The notes beneath the pieces were generated by a model. It saw only the letters and a list, made by a program, of their open reading frames with translations, was not told where the DNA came from and did no database searches. From NCBI GenBank assembly GCA_029959085.1, contig JARWIR010000023.1, forward strand, positions 4,725,860 to 4,789,859: a stretch of 64,000 nt of DNA. The letters are read 5' to 3'. Shown piece after piece: positions 1 to 10,985 of the stretch (its first letter is position 1; each line of letters opens with the position of its first letter). The position numbers and the translations under genes were made by a program. Source of the stretch: Nemophila menziesii. Its lineage: Eukaryota > Streptophyta > Magnoliopsida > Boraginales > Hydrophyllaceae.

Positions 1-809
1 TTCTACATCTCTCCTCTATATTAAGGGTAATTAGATATATATTTGTGGCTTCACCATATTTCTAAGTTTTATTGTAAGTTTTATGCTTAATTGTTGGGTT
101 ATTATTTTGTCTTAAATTCAATAGTTCTATTTGTTATTTTAATTGATTTGAGCTTGGCGTATATCTGTATTATGTGATTTAAATTATTGTTACAACCCTA
201 GATTTGGCCAATCTTAGGATTATCCTTAGTAATTTATTTAACACCCGGAAGAGGGATTCAATTATCACAACACCACATAATCGTCTAGTGTGCGGTAGTG
301 ATCCTGACAGGATTACCTAACTAGATAGCCATAAAGGTTTGAATTAACCACCAATCATTACGTAGGGTCCCCTTACCCAAGTCCCTTGGTAGTGAATAGG
401 TTGCTTCTAAGTCCATCCTGACGGGGGTTAGGAAGAATTTAGAATCCCGGTTAATATATAAAGCTCAATTCACCCTTAAGATTAGAATAACAATTTATTA
501 AGATAGACTCATATTAGTAACCCTGGTTTATTTGTCTTACATTCATATTTATGTAACTGTATTCTTATTTATTTATTTACATTAGATAATTATTCATTTT
601 ATTATATTTTCTAAACATCTAAATTCATCTACGCTTATTGAATACAAGTAGATCTAACGGATTAAATCCTTGCGAGCGAACTTTACTTATCAACTAAACT
701 TGCAAACGATTTTTAATACTTGCAATGAGTTTCTCATGGAATTCAAGGGTGAGTGTCCTTTATTATTATCTTATTTATCTGTTAATTTATCATACCTTTG
801 CCCCCACCA
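1..809 (+). repeat. 3' part of the 5' LTR of Athila-like element A1
   Basis: This is the right-hand part of an LTR cut by the window edge. It aligns base for base with 43345-44153 of element A2, with about 14 differences over 809 bases by eye. It ends in CCCCCACCA, followed after six bases by a primer binding site, which is the expected order for the 5' LTR of a plus-strand element. The related LTR at 10986-12461 is clearly more diverged, so A1 and that LTR are not a simple pair. Confidence 0.85.
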
Positions 810-815
810 AGTTTT

Positions 816-833
816 TGGCACCGCTGCCAGGGA
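816..833 (+). promoter_or_regulatory. Primer binding site, tRNA-Asp type (A1)
   Basis: TGGCACCGCTGCCAGGGA lies six bases after the LTR end. Athila-group elements use a site complementary to the 3' end of plant tRNA-Asp (TGGCGCCGTTGCCGGG); this copy has three mismatches to it. It would prime minus-strand DNA synthesis. In the sister copy A2 the second half is deleted. Confidence 0.8.
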
Positions 834-1042
834 TTCATTTTTTAGTTAGGCTATTTGTGTTTATTTAGTGTAGAATTGTTTATTTGTTTTCAATTTTACG
901 CATTTATTTTTGTTTTTTTCTTTTTTAGGTTTATAGATGAAAAACCAATGGTTATAGCTCTGCTTTCCTAGCCCATTTTGATTTCATCCCAATGGGATTC
1001 TCCCTCTAGCTATTCAATTCGTTCGATTCAAGCCGGGTTGAC

Positions 1043-2422
1043 ATGATTAATCAATTCGCAAGCTGTGGGAAATATAGTGGTGCTACATATCAAGATCTGG
1101 CCCGTTCTGTTCAAAAATTCATGCAATTATGTGATGCCTAGATTATTGAAGGTGTTATGCAAGAACATATTTATTATTTTATGTTTCAATTCTTCTTGAC
1201 CGGTAAAGCGAGCGATTGGTTAGATGATCAACCTCCCGAGCTAATAACGAATTGGGACAAGTTTCAAGCAAGATTCCTTGATCGATTTTATCTTACAAGT
1301 ATGAGAGTGAAGAACAATTGGAGCTTATAAATTTCTTACAATGAGCCGGAGAGAGTGTTCGCGAAGCATGGACTAGATTTCACGAAAAGTTGGAAAGATG
1401 TCCACTACATGGATACACGCCAAAATTACAATTATCCATGATCTATAAAGGACTCAATAAAGAGTCAAGGATGAGAGTTGATGATCTGGGTCGTGATGGT
1501 TTTTATCTATGGATCTGAAAGAAGTAAAGAGTGGTATGGAAAGAATTATCGAGACCGACATGAGTTGGCCACAATCACAAGCTCCTGCTATTAATACTAA
1601 CATATAGGATAAAGTTTTAAGCATGCAAGATCAAATAAAACAACTCGCTATAACAATTGAGAAAAGCATCCAAGTGCCACCTCAACAGCTATATCTGTAA
1701 GAAAAACCTAAGAAAATCAAGCTAAATAACCACCAGGCAACAATACGTACAATGAAAGTAAAACTCCGATAACACTTCCATCACGTCCTAAAGAATATAT
1801 CATTGAGTTAAAAGATACTATTAGTCAATTCATCAACTTCTCAAAGGAAAAAATGAGCAGACTTGAGTTAAAGATCGATGCATCATTAGTGCAAAGCCTG
1901 GAACGACAGAATCAAGATCTGAAGCAACATAATCAACTATTAGAGCAAAATGTGATGCGGCTCACTACATTCATAGAACAAATGCAAAGTCAACTCTTGC
2001 ATTTAACCCAAAGTACAGATTCTAACATGAAGAAGATCCAATATGTTGATGACAAGGTTAAGACTATTAGTCTTCAAGCTGACAAGATGAAAGAATCACC
2101 ACCATCTCCATTGAGTAAAGTGCAGGTTCCAACAACCAAGTCAAACATAGATAGGTTGAACTTAGATGAAATAATTGTTGAAGGTTGGGTTGAATAGATT
2201 GAACAAGATGAGATTAAGAATCCAAGAGTGCTTGATGCACCAAGAATGGAAGAGAAAAGTAGAGTGAGACCACAACCCCCTACATTGCAATTATCCCGTA
2301 AAACCTTCTTATCCAAAGGAGGAACAAGAGAGGTGTATGGAGACATTAAAACAAGTAAAATCAACGTCCCTCTACTTGAATCCATGGAAGGAAAGCGAAA
2401 CTATAAATATCCAAGACTGTGA
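1043..2422 (+). pseudogene. gag: Athila-like gag, broken (A1)
   Basis: Gag builds the retrotransposon particle. From the ATG at 1043 the frame reads as a plant Retrotrans_gag domain (KASDWLDDQPPELITNWDKF; later ESVREAWTRFHEKLERCPLHGY). A TAG at 1139-1141 and a frameshift near 1300 interrupt it; a TGA at about 1341 is private to this copy (GGA in A2). Downstream, 1853-2422 is one frame with a single in-frame TAG at 2195-2197. It encodes a Gln/Leu-rich probable coiled coil, then the motif IIVEGWVE, which also occurs as VIVEDWVE in element C. No zinc knuckle is seen. The first TAG, the frameshift and the TAG at 2195 are shared with A2, so the gene was already broken before the two copies separated. 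Confidence 0.8.
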
Positions 2423-2429
2423 CACTCAA

Positions 2430-3136
2430 TGAAGGGATATCAGCACAAGTTCAGTGAAAGTTACCACCAAAGCTCAAAGATCCTGGAGGTTTCAACCTCC
2501 CAATCAGAATAGGTGGTATATTCCATGGTAAGGCAATGTGTTATTTAGGGGCGAGTGAATATCATGTCCAAAAGTATATTCCATAAGATTGGTATTACTG
2601 ATGCAATACCGACAACCGTAATCTTAAAACTTGCAGATCAGTCAAAAAACAAAGTTTTGGGGTGTAACCGAGGACGTGCTCATCCAAGTTAGTAGCCTTG
2701 TTATTCCACGAATTTTATTATTCTTGACTATAAAGCATATAAGAATGTCCCATTCATACCTAGGCGTCCATTCCAAGCCACTAGCGACACCATAGTCAAT
2801 GTGAATGAGGGAAGCGTGCCTCTTCGTATTGAAGATGATTCTGAAACATTATATGTTTCGGGAAAGAAGAAGAAAACCATCAAAGTTGTGACCAGGAAGC
2901 CAGAGCCTGTAAGCCCCCAAGACACCATGGAAAAGGAAATTGAGTTTGGGGTGGGAGACGAGGTAGCATGGAAATCTCCCAACCCCAAACATAAAAGATC
3001 TTGGATAGGGCCATACTTCTTTACTCGAGTTATTTCAGCATGAGTGGTTGAAAGAAAAGTTATAGGGAGTTTAAAACTCGGGTTGGTAAATATTAATCAC
3101 CTCACTCACTTCCGGGGACGCTATAAAAGGAAATAA
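2430..3136 (+). pseudogene. Aspartic protease remnant joined to a probable integrase end (A1)
   Basis: The reading LPPKLKDPGGFNLPIRIGG, then MCYLGASEY, then IPTTVILKLADQS, EDVLIQV and a degenerate LGRPF box (PRHPF) follows the Athila protease domain in order. The active-site aspartate of the usual CDLGAS-type motif is Tyr, and there is at least one frameshift near 2660. About 40 residues after the protease the text jumps to VGDEVAWKSPNPKHKRSWIG, which resembles the C-terminal end of a gypsy integrase (GPF/TRV). Reverse transcriptase, RNase H and the integrase core are absent, so one large pol deletion is inferred. The same structure is present in A2 (45735-46441). Confidence 0.7.
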
Positions 3137-3139
3137 CCG

Positions 3140-3196
3140 AGGTAACACGTCTAACTTTGAAAGACGTTAAACAAAAGTGCCTTATGGGAGACATCC
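3140..3196 (+). other. Conserved post-coding module (A1)
   Basis: GAGGTAACACGTCTAACTTT starts a 57-base block present in every Athila-like unit here (3140, 7293, 28066, 46445 and minus 17767). The core CGTCTAACTTTGAAAGACG can fold as a 5-bp stem, and a GGGAGAC box follows. It lies just after the end of the coding text. Related blocks after pol are common in plant Athila-type elements; the role is not known to me. Confidence 0.6.
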
Positions 3197-3337
3197 TACA
3201 ATATTTAATTTTTTTATGTTTTAATTATGTTTAGCTTAGTTATTTTTAATAAATATTTCATTATTGAGGAAGGTATTAGTGTTTTTTGATGTTCATGGAC
3301 TAATAAAAGCGAGTTCGGGAGGGGAAAAAGAGAAATA

Positions 3338-3530
3338 CTGTGGATATGACTGTCTAGCCGGTCGATTCTACCGGTAAGCCGCTGGGCCCAAACCGTTACC
3401 ACTGTGTGTAAATCAGGTACAAGGCCAAAGACCCACTGGATAAAACCGTGGTCGCAAATAATGATATGGTATGGGACCGGCATGCCGGCCGATTCTCCCG
3501 GTATACCTGCGCCCGCCGCCAAAAAATTTG
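3338..3530 (+). repeat. GC-rich palindromic repeat array (A1)
   Basis: In AT-rich surroundings there are two diverged units of roughly 125-130 bases with inverted-repeat cores: TAGCCGGTCGATTCTACCGG near 3355 and GACCGGCATGCCGGCC near 3475. Both are followed by a CCGGTA-N-CCG motif. The second unit (3466-3534, 69 bases) is deleted in A2. Comparable arrays sit at the same place in A', B and C. Confidence 0.6.
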
Positions 3531-3534
3531 TATT

Positions 3535-4490
3535 AAAGGGTTTTGAAGATAGAGGTTGGTACTTGTTACAAATTTTATATCCCATATACCTCTTTTCTTC
3601 CCCAAAGCTTCCAAAACTCCATTAAATCTTCAACAAAACTTCACCTTAAATAAAAACACTACCCAATCACCATAAATGCATATCCAAATCCTTCCTTACA
3701 TCATTATAAATAAGAATTAGACACCTGATTCATTCCAAAACACCTAGAATCAAGAATCAAAATCCAGAATTTTCCAAAATCTTTTTCCAAAATTTTCTTA
3801 ATCATGTCTCAACCATGCAAGAGTCCATCATACACATATAAAGGTTGTAGTTCTTGCGGTGCGCAACATATACCCCATTAAAGATGGAGAAAAGGAAGGT
3901 GTTGGGAGAAAGCATGAGAGAAATTGGAGAAGGTAAGAACAAGAAATTTCTAGAGTGTGATTAATTGAGATGGAGCATAATATGATGAAAGGGAAAGCAA
4001 AATTGGTGATACATGAAGTTTACATACAAGGAAATCATTGCACCTTATTCCGGGTATTGGTAAAGCGAGGCAATAGCCTCGAATAATATATTTTCTTTAT
4101 TCCCTACCATCTTTCTATACTTGGAATATTTGTTAAATATTAATTTTTATAGAGTCTTTTCGATTCGTGGGGACACGACTCATATTTGATTTTGGGGTGT
4201 GGGGATTTGTTGTCCCTCATCCCCATTTTCTGTGATTTATTGTTTTTTAGGAATAAATTAATTTTTGAGAGAAGGATTAGATGTAGAGTGTGTTTAATAG
4301 CTCCAACGCATAAGCTTAGTAAGTTAATGATAGTCAGTAATATGTTTGAAAGTAATATGTTTATGAGTTGTTTTATTTTCCATGCTTTGAGTATGAACAT
4401 GAAAAGACACATTGATAGTAAAGAAAAGATTAGTGAGCAATGCGGTAGAAGTTTATTTGATCTTAGGGCGCCTTGAGTTGTGCGTAGGCC
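3535..4490 (+). other. 3' non-coding region of A1, env-like ORF deleted
   Basis: The stretch aligns at both ends with the 3' region of A' (7796-9840): the start matches 7800-8060 and the end matches 9420-9840. The roughly 1.2-kb env-like coding part of A' is replaced here by a short stretch (about 3830-4050) with no readable protein. It ends at GTAGGCCGTAGA, where LINE sequence begins. Confidence 0.55.
4162..4181 (+). other. Conserved 8-bp-stem hairpin (A1)
   Basis: GATTCGTGGGGACACGACTC folds as an 8-position stem with one mismatch around a 4-base loop. The same hairpin is perfect in element C (16214-16233) and weaker in A' (9524-9543). In every case a T-rich stretch and a TTTGRGTTKGGGGTG-like run follow. 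Confidence 0.5.
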
Positions 4491-4493
4491 GTA

Positions 4494-7288
4494 GATCTAG
4501 AAATGTGGCTCATGTTGGTAAATCAAAACATAAAGTATTTTCAAATAATTAATAAAGCTAAAAGAGATAAAAATCACTAGAATGAAAATTAAGAAAGGTG
4601 AATTGATTGAAAATAGAGACAACATTTGATCAAGAATAGTAGAGTATTTCTCAAGTGTGTTCCAATATGTGGGACCTAAAGACTATGCTCCTATATTGAT
4701 TAATATTTTATCTATGGTTAATGACCATATGAATTAATAATTAAACAACCCTATTACAATGAATGAATTGAAAAGTGAAGTTTAGAGCCTTAATGTTGAT
4801 ATAACACCAAGCCCTGATTGTATTTATGGCTTCTTTTACATTAAATATTGAGATTTGATCAATGTGGATGTTTTGAGGGTGATCTTTTACCTTCTTTATA
4901 ATAATAATTATTATCTTAGTGTTATAAACAAGAGTCTTATTATCCTTATTCCAATATGTGTTAATCTTAGCTTCATTGGTTCTTATAGACTAATCAGTTG
5001 TACTAATTTTATATATAAAATAATTTCAAAAATCATTTTTCTAAGGCTCAAGTCTTGTATGAACCTAGTGGATGAGTCTCAAAATTTCTTTATTCCAGGT
5101 AAATCCATTTTTAAAAATATCTTAATTGCCCATGAGGTAAGTCACTGCTTGAAAAAGAAAAGAAATTTGAAGTATTATTCTACCAACATTAAAACTGATA
5201 TAGCTAAAGCTTATGAACATATTGATTGTGATTTTCTCTTTGATTTACTTCTTAAACAAGGTTTTGTTATACATGATTGAAATGGATCATAACTTGTGTT
5301 ACTAGTGTCTCTTATGAGGTACAAATAAATGGTAAAATATATAAAATTGATAAGCCATATAGGGGTTTGAGACAGGGTGACCCCCTAATCCCCTTTCTTT
5401 TCTTCTTGTAACTCAATCCTCTTAGCTCTTTAAAAATAAGCTGACTTAAAACAAAACCTTAAGGGTATTAATATATCTAAAAATTCACCAAGCATTACCC
5501 ATAGATTTTTTTGCTAATTACAACTTGTTTTCTCTAGAAACAAATATGGATAATGTAGGTTTATTTCATGATGTATTACACAAATATGGTTATGCTTTAG
5601 GGAAGGAAGTAAATTTAAATAAGAGTGCGTTTTATTTTGTCACAACTCTACCCCTAAAGTCAAATCCCACATTACTAGCTTGCTTAGAATGAATGGACTA
5701 GTAGATCTTAGTAAATATTTAGGAGTCCCTGCCTCTTGGGGTAGATATAAAGTGAAGGTACTTGAATAGCTTTTAGTTACAATTATAGCAAGAATATAGG
5801 CTTGGGACACTAAGTTATTATCCTCTAGTAGGAAGGAAACTTCAATAAAAGAAAATATTAATGTTATATCTAATCATATAATGTCAGTTTTCTTCACACC
5901 CAAGAAAGTAACCAACCATATCTCTTCATTGGTTGTTGATTTCTTTTGGGGTAACAAAGGGAAAACTAGAAAACATTGGATTAGATGGACTACCCTTATA
6001 AATAAAAAATTTGATAGAGGGTTGGGGTTCAATGATTTTCATAACCATGATTTTTCTTTGCTGGCTTCAAATGCTTGAATTTTTTTATAAACCTGATTCT
6101 ATAATTTTTAAATTGTTGAAGGGCAAATATTTCCCTACTTCTTGCTTCCTGGAATATAAAGTGGGAAATAACTACTCTTGAAGCTGGAAAAGTCTCTTAG
6201 GAGGGGTACGGGTTTATTTGCCAAATAATTGTTTTGGAGTATTGGTGAAGGATAAAAATATTAGAATTTCGGAATCGTATTGGGTTCCAGGATTTAAACA
6301 CTTGGAAAACCCTAGTAAAATATGTCCATTGATTATTAATTATTTTCTTAATATAAAACGTACAAACTAGAAAATAGATACCTCAAAAAAATTTATAGCC
6401 TTATATGTTGCAACCATTTTGAAAATACATATAGCTCCAAATTACCTGTATAGTATTGTTTGGAGTCATTCTATATCAGGTAGTCTAAGTGTAAAAGAAT
6501 CTGATGGACATCTTAAGATGGCACAACTTGAGGAGGAAAAAACCGAAAAGACAGATAAAGGTGATTCTTCTCATATTATTACTAAGGCAGTTAGAAGATT
6601 TATATGGAAGTCAAGAGTTGCTCCTATAGTTAGAGATTCTTTATGGAAGGCTTGTAAATATGTGATTCCAACTGATAATAATAGATGTAAACGGAAGATG
6701 ACAACTATCTCACGTTGTGATTTATGTGGTTCAGGCTCAAAAACTATTGAACACTTACTTTTTCACTGTGAATGGGCAAGGGCGGTTTCGTTAGCCTCCC
6801 CTTTAAATTATCTGTCAAGTATTGGTCCCATTTTCAAAATATCCATTTAGATTGAACATTTGATTGGATATTTAAATTTGGAGGTTCAACTTAATGAGTT
6901 TAATGGGGAATTGGCAGTAAACTTGGCATGGCAAATTTGGAAGGGAAGGACTAATTTTATATTTATAGGAATACCTCCTGACCTTATCTCGACAATGAAA
7001 AGATCTGTAAAATATATGATGAATACTTGCTCGCTAATGGTAAATATTTTGAGGTTAAAAATACATAACAAATGGAAATGAATAGTGTTTTATGAGCTCT
7101 ATTGATACATACTCAAAAATTCCATGAATCTAAAATTGATTGGATACCACCTTGTACTGGTAAACTTAAAATCAGTACTGATACAGCTTTTGATACACAT
7201 AATTCTAACTCTTGTATTGTTTCAATTGTTAGGGATCATACATGTAATGTTATGGATAGGATTGCAACATGTGTAAGTGCCTTATCAT
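4494..7288 (+). pseudogene. 5'-truncated L1-type LINE, copy 1
   Basis: A plant L1-clade ORF2 read across frames and stops. In order: the end of the linker (VNQNIKYFQ), ITPSPDCIYGF (APGPDGF-like), RT text with IYKIISKIIFLRLKSCMNLV, FIPGKS, TDIAKAYEH and [10 protein letters not shown]; a degenerate catalytic box FANY where active elements have FADD; LSKYLGVP and SSLVVDFFWGNKG; zf-RVT with CDLCGSGSKTIEHLLFHC (6718-6771); and the start of a reverse-transcriptase-type RNase H domain (STDTAF, near 7180). Frameshifts and stops are many. It is truncated on the left at the junction with the A1 3' region. On the right it stops at about 7288, where the sister copy (47734-50935) continues for another 400 bases. 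Confidence 0.85.
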
Positions 7289-7292
7289 GATA

Positions 7293-7351
7293 GAGGTAAC
7301 GCGTATAACTTTGAAAGACGTTAAACAAAAGTGTTGTAAGGGAGACAACCC
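7293..7351 (+). other. Conserved post-coding module (A')
   Basis: GAGGTAACGCGTATAACTTT to GGGAGACAACCC, the second occurrence of the module seen at 3140. It begins four bases after the LINE text ends, which marks the breakpoint between the A1-LINE unit and element A'. Confidence 0.6.
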
Positions 7352-7514
7352 GCAATTGTTTTATGTTTTTAAGTTTTTAATATATGTTTAGATTAGTTAT
7401 TTTTAGTTTATATTGCATTATTGAGGAAGGTATTAGTGTTTTTTATGTTCAGGTACTAAGAAAATTGAGTTCGGGAGAAAAAGAAAAAAAAAACCGGACA
7501 AAATCTGACCCTCC

Positions 7515-7795
7515 CACCGGCTAGCCGGTGGATAGGGCTTGTATACCGCTGGGTCCAAACCGTCACAACGATCCAGAAATCAGGTCTAATGCCGAACCAA
7601 AGAAAAGAAAAAAATTCTGGACCGGCTAGCCGGTGAATATGACCGGTATGCCGACGGAGGAAAACCGTCAAAACGGTGTGTAAATCAAATACAATGCCGA
7701 AGATCCACTGGACTAAACCGTGTCGTCATTTTTTACCACGGTCCAGGACCGGCATGCCGACCGATTTGCCGGGTATACCGGCGGCCGCCGCTAGA
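7515..7795 (+). repeat. GC-rich palindromic repeat array (A')
   Basis: Three units with palindromic cores: ACCGGCTAGCCGGT at 7516 and again at 7621, and ACCGGCATGCCG at 7748. The intervals are about 105 and 127 bases. Each core is followed by a CCGGTATGCCG- or GTATACCG-type box. The intervening text (AAACCGTCACAACG, AATCAGGTCTAATGCCGAA and variants) is also repeated, so this is a tandem array rather than isolated palindromes. Confidence 0.7.
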
Positions 7796-8206
7796 AAAAT
7801 ATTTCCTAGGGTTTTGAAGAAAGAGGTTATTATAGCTGCGAATTTTATATCATCTACACCTCCTTTCTTCCCCAAAAGCTTCCCAACTAAATTAAAGCTT
7901 CTACAAACTTTCACCATACACCCAAACACTACCCAATCACCACAAATTCACATCCAAATCCTTCCTCACATTATTATAAAGAAGTTTCGACCACCCAAAT
8001 CACATAAAAACACCTAGAATCCAAGAATCAAAATCCAAAAAAATTCCAAATCTTATCCAATATTTCTTAGATCCATACCAATCAAGCAAGAGTTCATAAT
8101 ACCCATATAGAGATTCATTATCCTTACACCTTTCCTAACCGAAACAACACTTGTTCAACCTAAAATTTCAAGAGTGTTCAAAGTTTTGAGTTGGAGGTCA
8201 GTTGAG
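7796..8206 (+). other. Non-coding leader between the array and the env-like ORF (A')
   Basis: C- and A-rich sequence with no supported coding. It contains the stretch CACTACCCAATCACCACAAA, which is shared with A1 (near 3660), A2 (near 46900) and, partly, the end of B (near 28660). It is a useful alignment anchor for the family. Confidence 0.5.
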
Positions 8207-9438
8207 ATGACGAAAAGAACAGAAACATTATCTACCGTTAGGGAGATGAAGAGGAATCAAAATAAGGTATTGGGTTCTATTGAGAAGAAGATAATTGAGA
8301 AAAGTTCAAGATCTAGTATGAAGACAAAGGGTAAAACAGGTCATGAGAATAGAGGAAAGCTAGTTGTGGTAAATTCAAAGAGTAAAAAGGTTTCAAATTT
8401 CAAGGAGAAGACACCACAACCTCTACAAACCACGAGTCCTATACCCAAGAAAGACGAAGCTTCAAAGGCTTGTTAGCTTCCGCAAAGAAACATTTACATG
8501 ACTTTTCCTTTGTTTGTGAAAGAGTATTTGAAAAAGAAGTTGAAGAAGGTGATTACAAGAGATTCTTAGAGTTAGGAGATAAATTAGGTTGGTCTACATT
8601 CATGATGTGAAGTTCAACATTATGTATGTAGTTATTTTCTGAGTTCTATGAAGGCATCTTTAGCCGAGATAGTGAAGGTCGTGCTCTAGTTAGAGGCAAG
8701 TTAGTTCCTTTTACAATTGAAGAGATTCGAAACCACTTCCAGATCAAGAAATTGGTTAGACCATGTAAGTTTTGAGAAGCGGTGGATAATATCAAGACTT
8801 TCGATTGGAATCAAATTTTTGAGCATGTCTTAGATAAAGAGACAGTGCAATCACATAAGGGAGAATTGAAGGCACCTTGGCCTTAAAAATATTTTCAAGC
8901 AGATACAAGAGTTTGGCACAATTTTCTTACAGCATACGCCTTTGGAAACACGCGAACGTCAGAGGTAACTAAGAGAAACACAATCTTTTTGAATTGTATT
9001 TTAGGAGGGGAAGAAGTAGATGCGTCACAGATGATCTTTGAGTAAGTGATGCGGTTTTTGGTCTCTCCAACTTCGTTATTTAATGTGAAATATCCTATTA
9101 TGATCACGTGCCTTGTACGGAAAGTGAATGTGATATCGGGTGAAGGAGAGAAAATAATGTATAAGATGAGTAATAACATTGACAATACTTGGATCAAGAC
9201 AATTTTGAGAGGAGCTAAAGTTATGAAACCTCCACAAAATGAAGATGATCGTATTTGGCGTGAAAATGTAGAGGAATGATTGAATAAAGTTGAAGAAACT
9301 CAAACTTTCTTGACCGATGATGTGGCACAAATCAAAGCTTATCAAGTGCACATCATGACACTCCTTGAGCAATTAAAGCGTGATTTAGAAAAAGATCCAG
9401 TACATCCTATCTTGGATGTCGATAATGCAAGGCAATAG
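8207..9438 (+). pseudogene. Athila env-like ORF with plant transposon protein domain, broken (A')
   Basis: From the ATG at 8207 a basic Lys/Ser-rich N-terminus runs about 85 residues. After a frameshift near 8450 a single frame continues to the TAG at 9436-9438 with several internal stops. Readable parts include FSFVCERVFEKEVEEGDYKR, then LVPFTIEEIRNHFQI, then VWHNFLTAYAFGNTRTSEVT, NTIFLNCILGGEEVDASQMI and YPIMITCLVRKVNV. This order is that of the putative plant transposon protein domain carried in the extra ORF of Athila elements, downstream of pol. A C-terminal helical part (LNKVEETQTFLTDDVAQIKA) follows. The function of this ORF is unproven even in intact elements. The copy cannot make a full protein. 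Confidence 0.75.
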
Positions 9439-9523
9439 CCTCGAGAGTATGTTCTTTTTCTTCCTTACCATTTTTGTATATGCTTTATTTGCTTGTTTTT
9501 AATTTCGTTTAAGAGTGTTTTTT

Positions 9524-9543
9524 GAGTCATGGGGACACGCCTC
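9524..9543 (+). other. Conserved hairpin, degraded (A')
   Basis: GAGTCATGGGGACACGCCTC pairs at 6 of 8 stem positions. It is followed by TTTTGAGTTGGGTGTGGGGA, the same downstream context as in A1, A2 and C. Confidence 0.4.
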
Positions 9544-10970
9544 AATTTTGAGTTGGGTGTGGGGATTCGTTGTCTCTCATCTCCAATTTTTTATGTGATT
9601 TTACTGTTTTTGGAAGAAATTAAAATTTTTAATACATGGGAATTAGATGTAGAGTGATTTTAATAGCTTGAAAGCATAAGATTAGTAAGTTAATGATAGA
9701 AAGTAGTATGTTTATGAGTTGTTTTATTTTGTATGCTTTGATTATTTACAGGAGACACACATTGATAGTGAAGAAAAGATTATTAAGAAATGTGGTAGAA
9801 GTATGTTTGATCTTAGGACGCCTTGAGGGGTGTGTAGGCCGTAAGATGTGAGCTAGTTAATGAAACCATTTAATGAACTAGCTAAAGGTAAGAGAATGAC
9901 AAAATTGCATAGTTTAGAAAGTGATTTAGGCGGTTCTTTGATAAGTCCCTGGTTGCCTTTTAGCTTGTTGTCCATTTATTATATTGTATATCCTTCTCAG
10001 CCCCTTCTGACCTTTCAAAAGCCTTTTTATTTAGCCATGGTATAAGTCATATCCCTTTAGATTGTAGGATTTTTCCATATGACCCGTACTTGAATCACGA
10101 TGCATAGACAATTGTTTTAGAGCTTGAATTTAGGGTGATGGGTCCACCATTATGGTAAATATTATTGAGTTAGGAATTTTTATCTTATTAATTGTACCCT
10201 ATATTTTGATGGTGGTTCACATGGTAATTACATTGTAACCCTTTGCCGGGGTAAAAGTAAATTTAATAAGTTATGAAAAGAAAAAAATGTCAAAAAATAG
10301 CATGATATCTAACGTCAAAAAGAGATTCATAGCTACACAAAAGAAAAAAAATATTGATATGAAAATATTAAATATATTTGGACCGGCAAAGTGGAATTTT
10401 AATGTGATAATCTTTATTATTTAGTATTGAGATTTTGGGGATGCTAATTAGTGCATCAAAATCATTGAGTTGAGTGAGAACGTTTTATGAGAGTAAATCA
10501 AGCTCTAGGGTGATCCGTTGATGGCTACTGAGAAGATAGTCAAAAGCTCACTCTAAATTATCCAAATATACTATCATACGTCCCTAGGCCAACATTACAA
10601 CCCTAAAGACCTTATGATTCTTTTCTATGTGATCTAGAAGTGATTGAGCCGTTAAAGAGTATTTAGGTGAATTTTTGGACACTACTGAATTTCGATGAAC
10701 AATCTATAGCCTCCTTGGTAGGCTAAGTGTAGAACCTCTCCTTCGTGCATTGCGAAGCTAATCTGATCTTTAATTTAAGTCGTGTTGATCGAGAATATGA
10801 CAAGTGTATAAGTAATATAGTCTATAAATATTATTACATAAAATTTTCTGAGTAGGTTCTTTGAGTTTACTTTATATACTAATTTTCTTTCCCATAGTGC
10901 TTAATTGACTTAGGTGTGTATTTAGAGACTTCCCTTTGTTCTTATCTTTATTTATTGGGACGCTACAACT
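9544..10970 (+). other. 3' non-coding region of A'
   Basis: No supported ORF. The part around 10480-10640 aligns in reverse with 15080-15300 of element C (shared text such as caagctc, aaaagctcac and aaagacct). This shows that A' and C belong to the same family in their 3' halves. Confidence 0.5.
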
Positions 10971-10985
10971 TTGAGTTGGGGGTCT
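10971..10985 (+). promoter_or_regulatory. Polypurine tract (A')
   Basis: TTGAGTTGGGGGTCT directly precedes the LTR start TGATGTCTCC. It is identical to the tract of element C (14811-14825 on the minus strand). It would prime plus-strand DNA synthesis. Confidence 0.75.

Noticed and set aside
2074..2385. Minus-strand open frame of about 100 codons opposite the A1 gag tail (and its copy at 45379-45690)
   Set aside because: It is the antisense shadow of the coiled-coil gag text, with no motif of its own.
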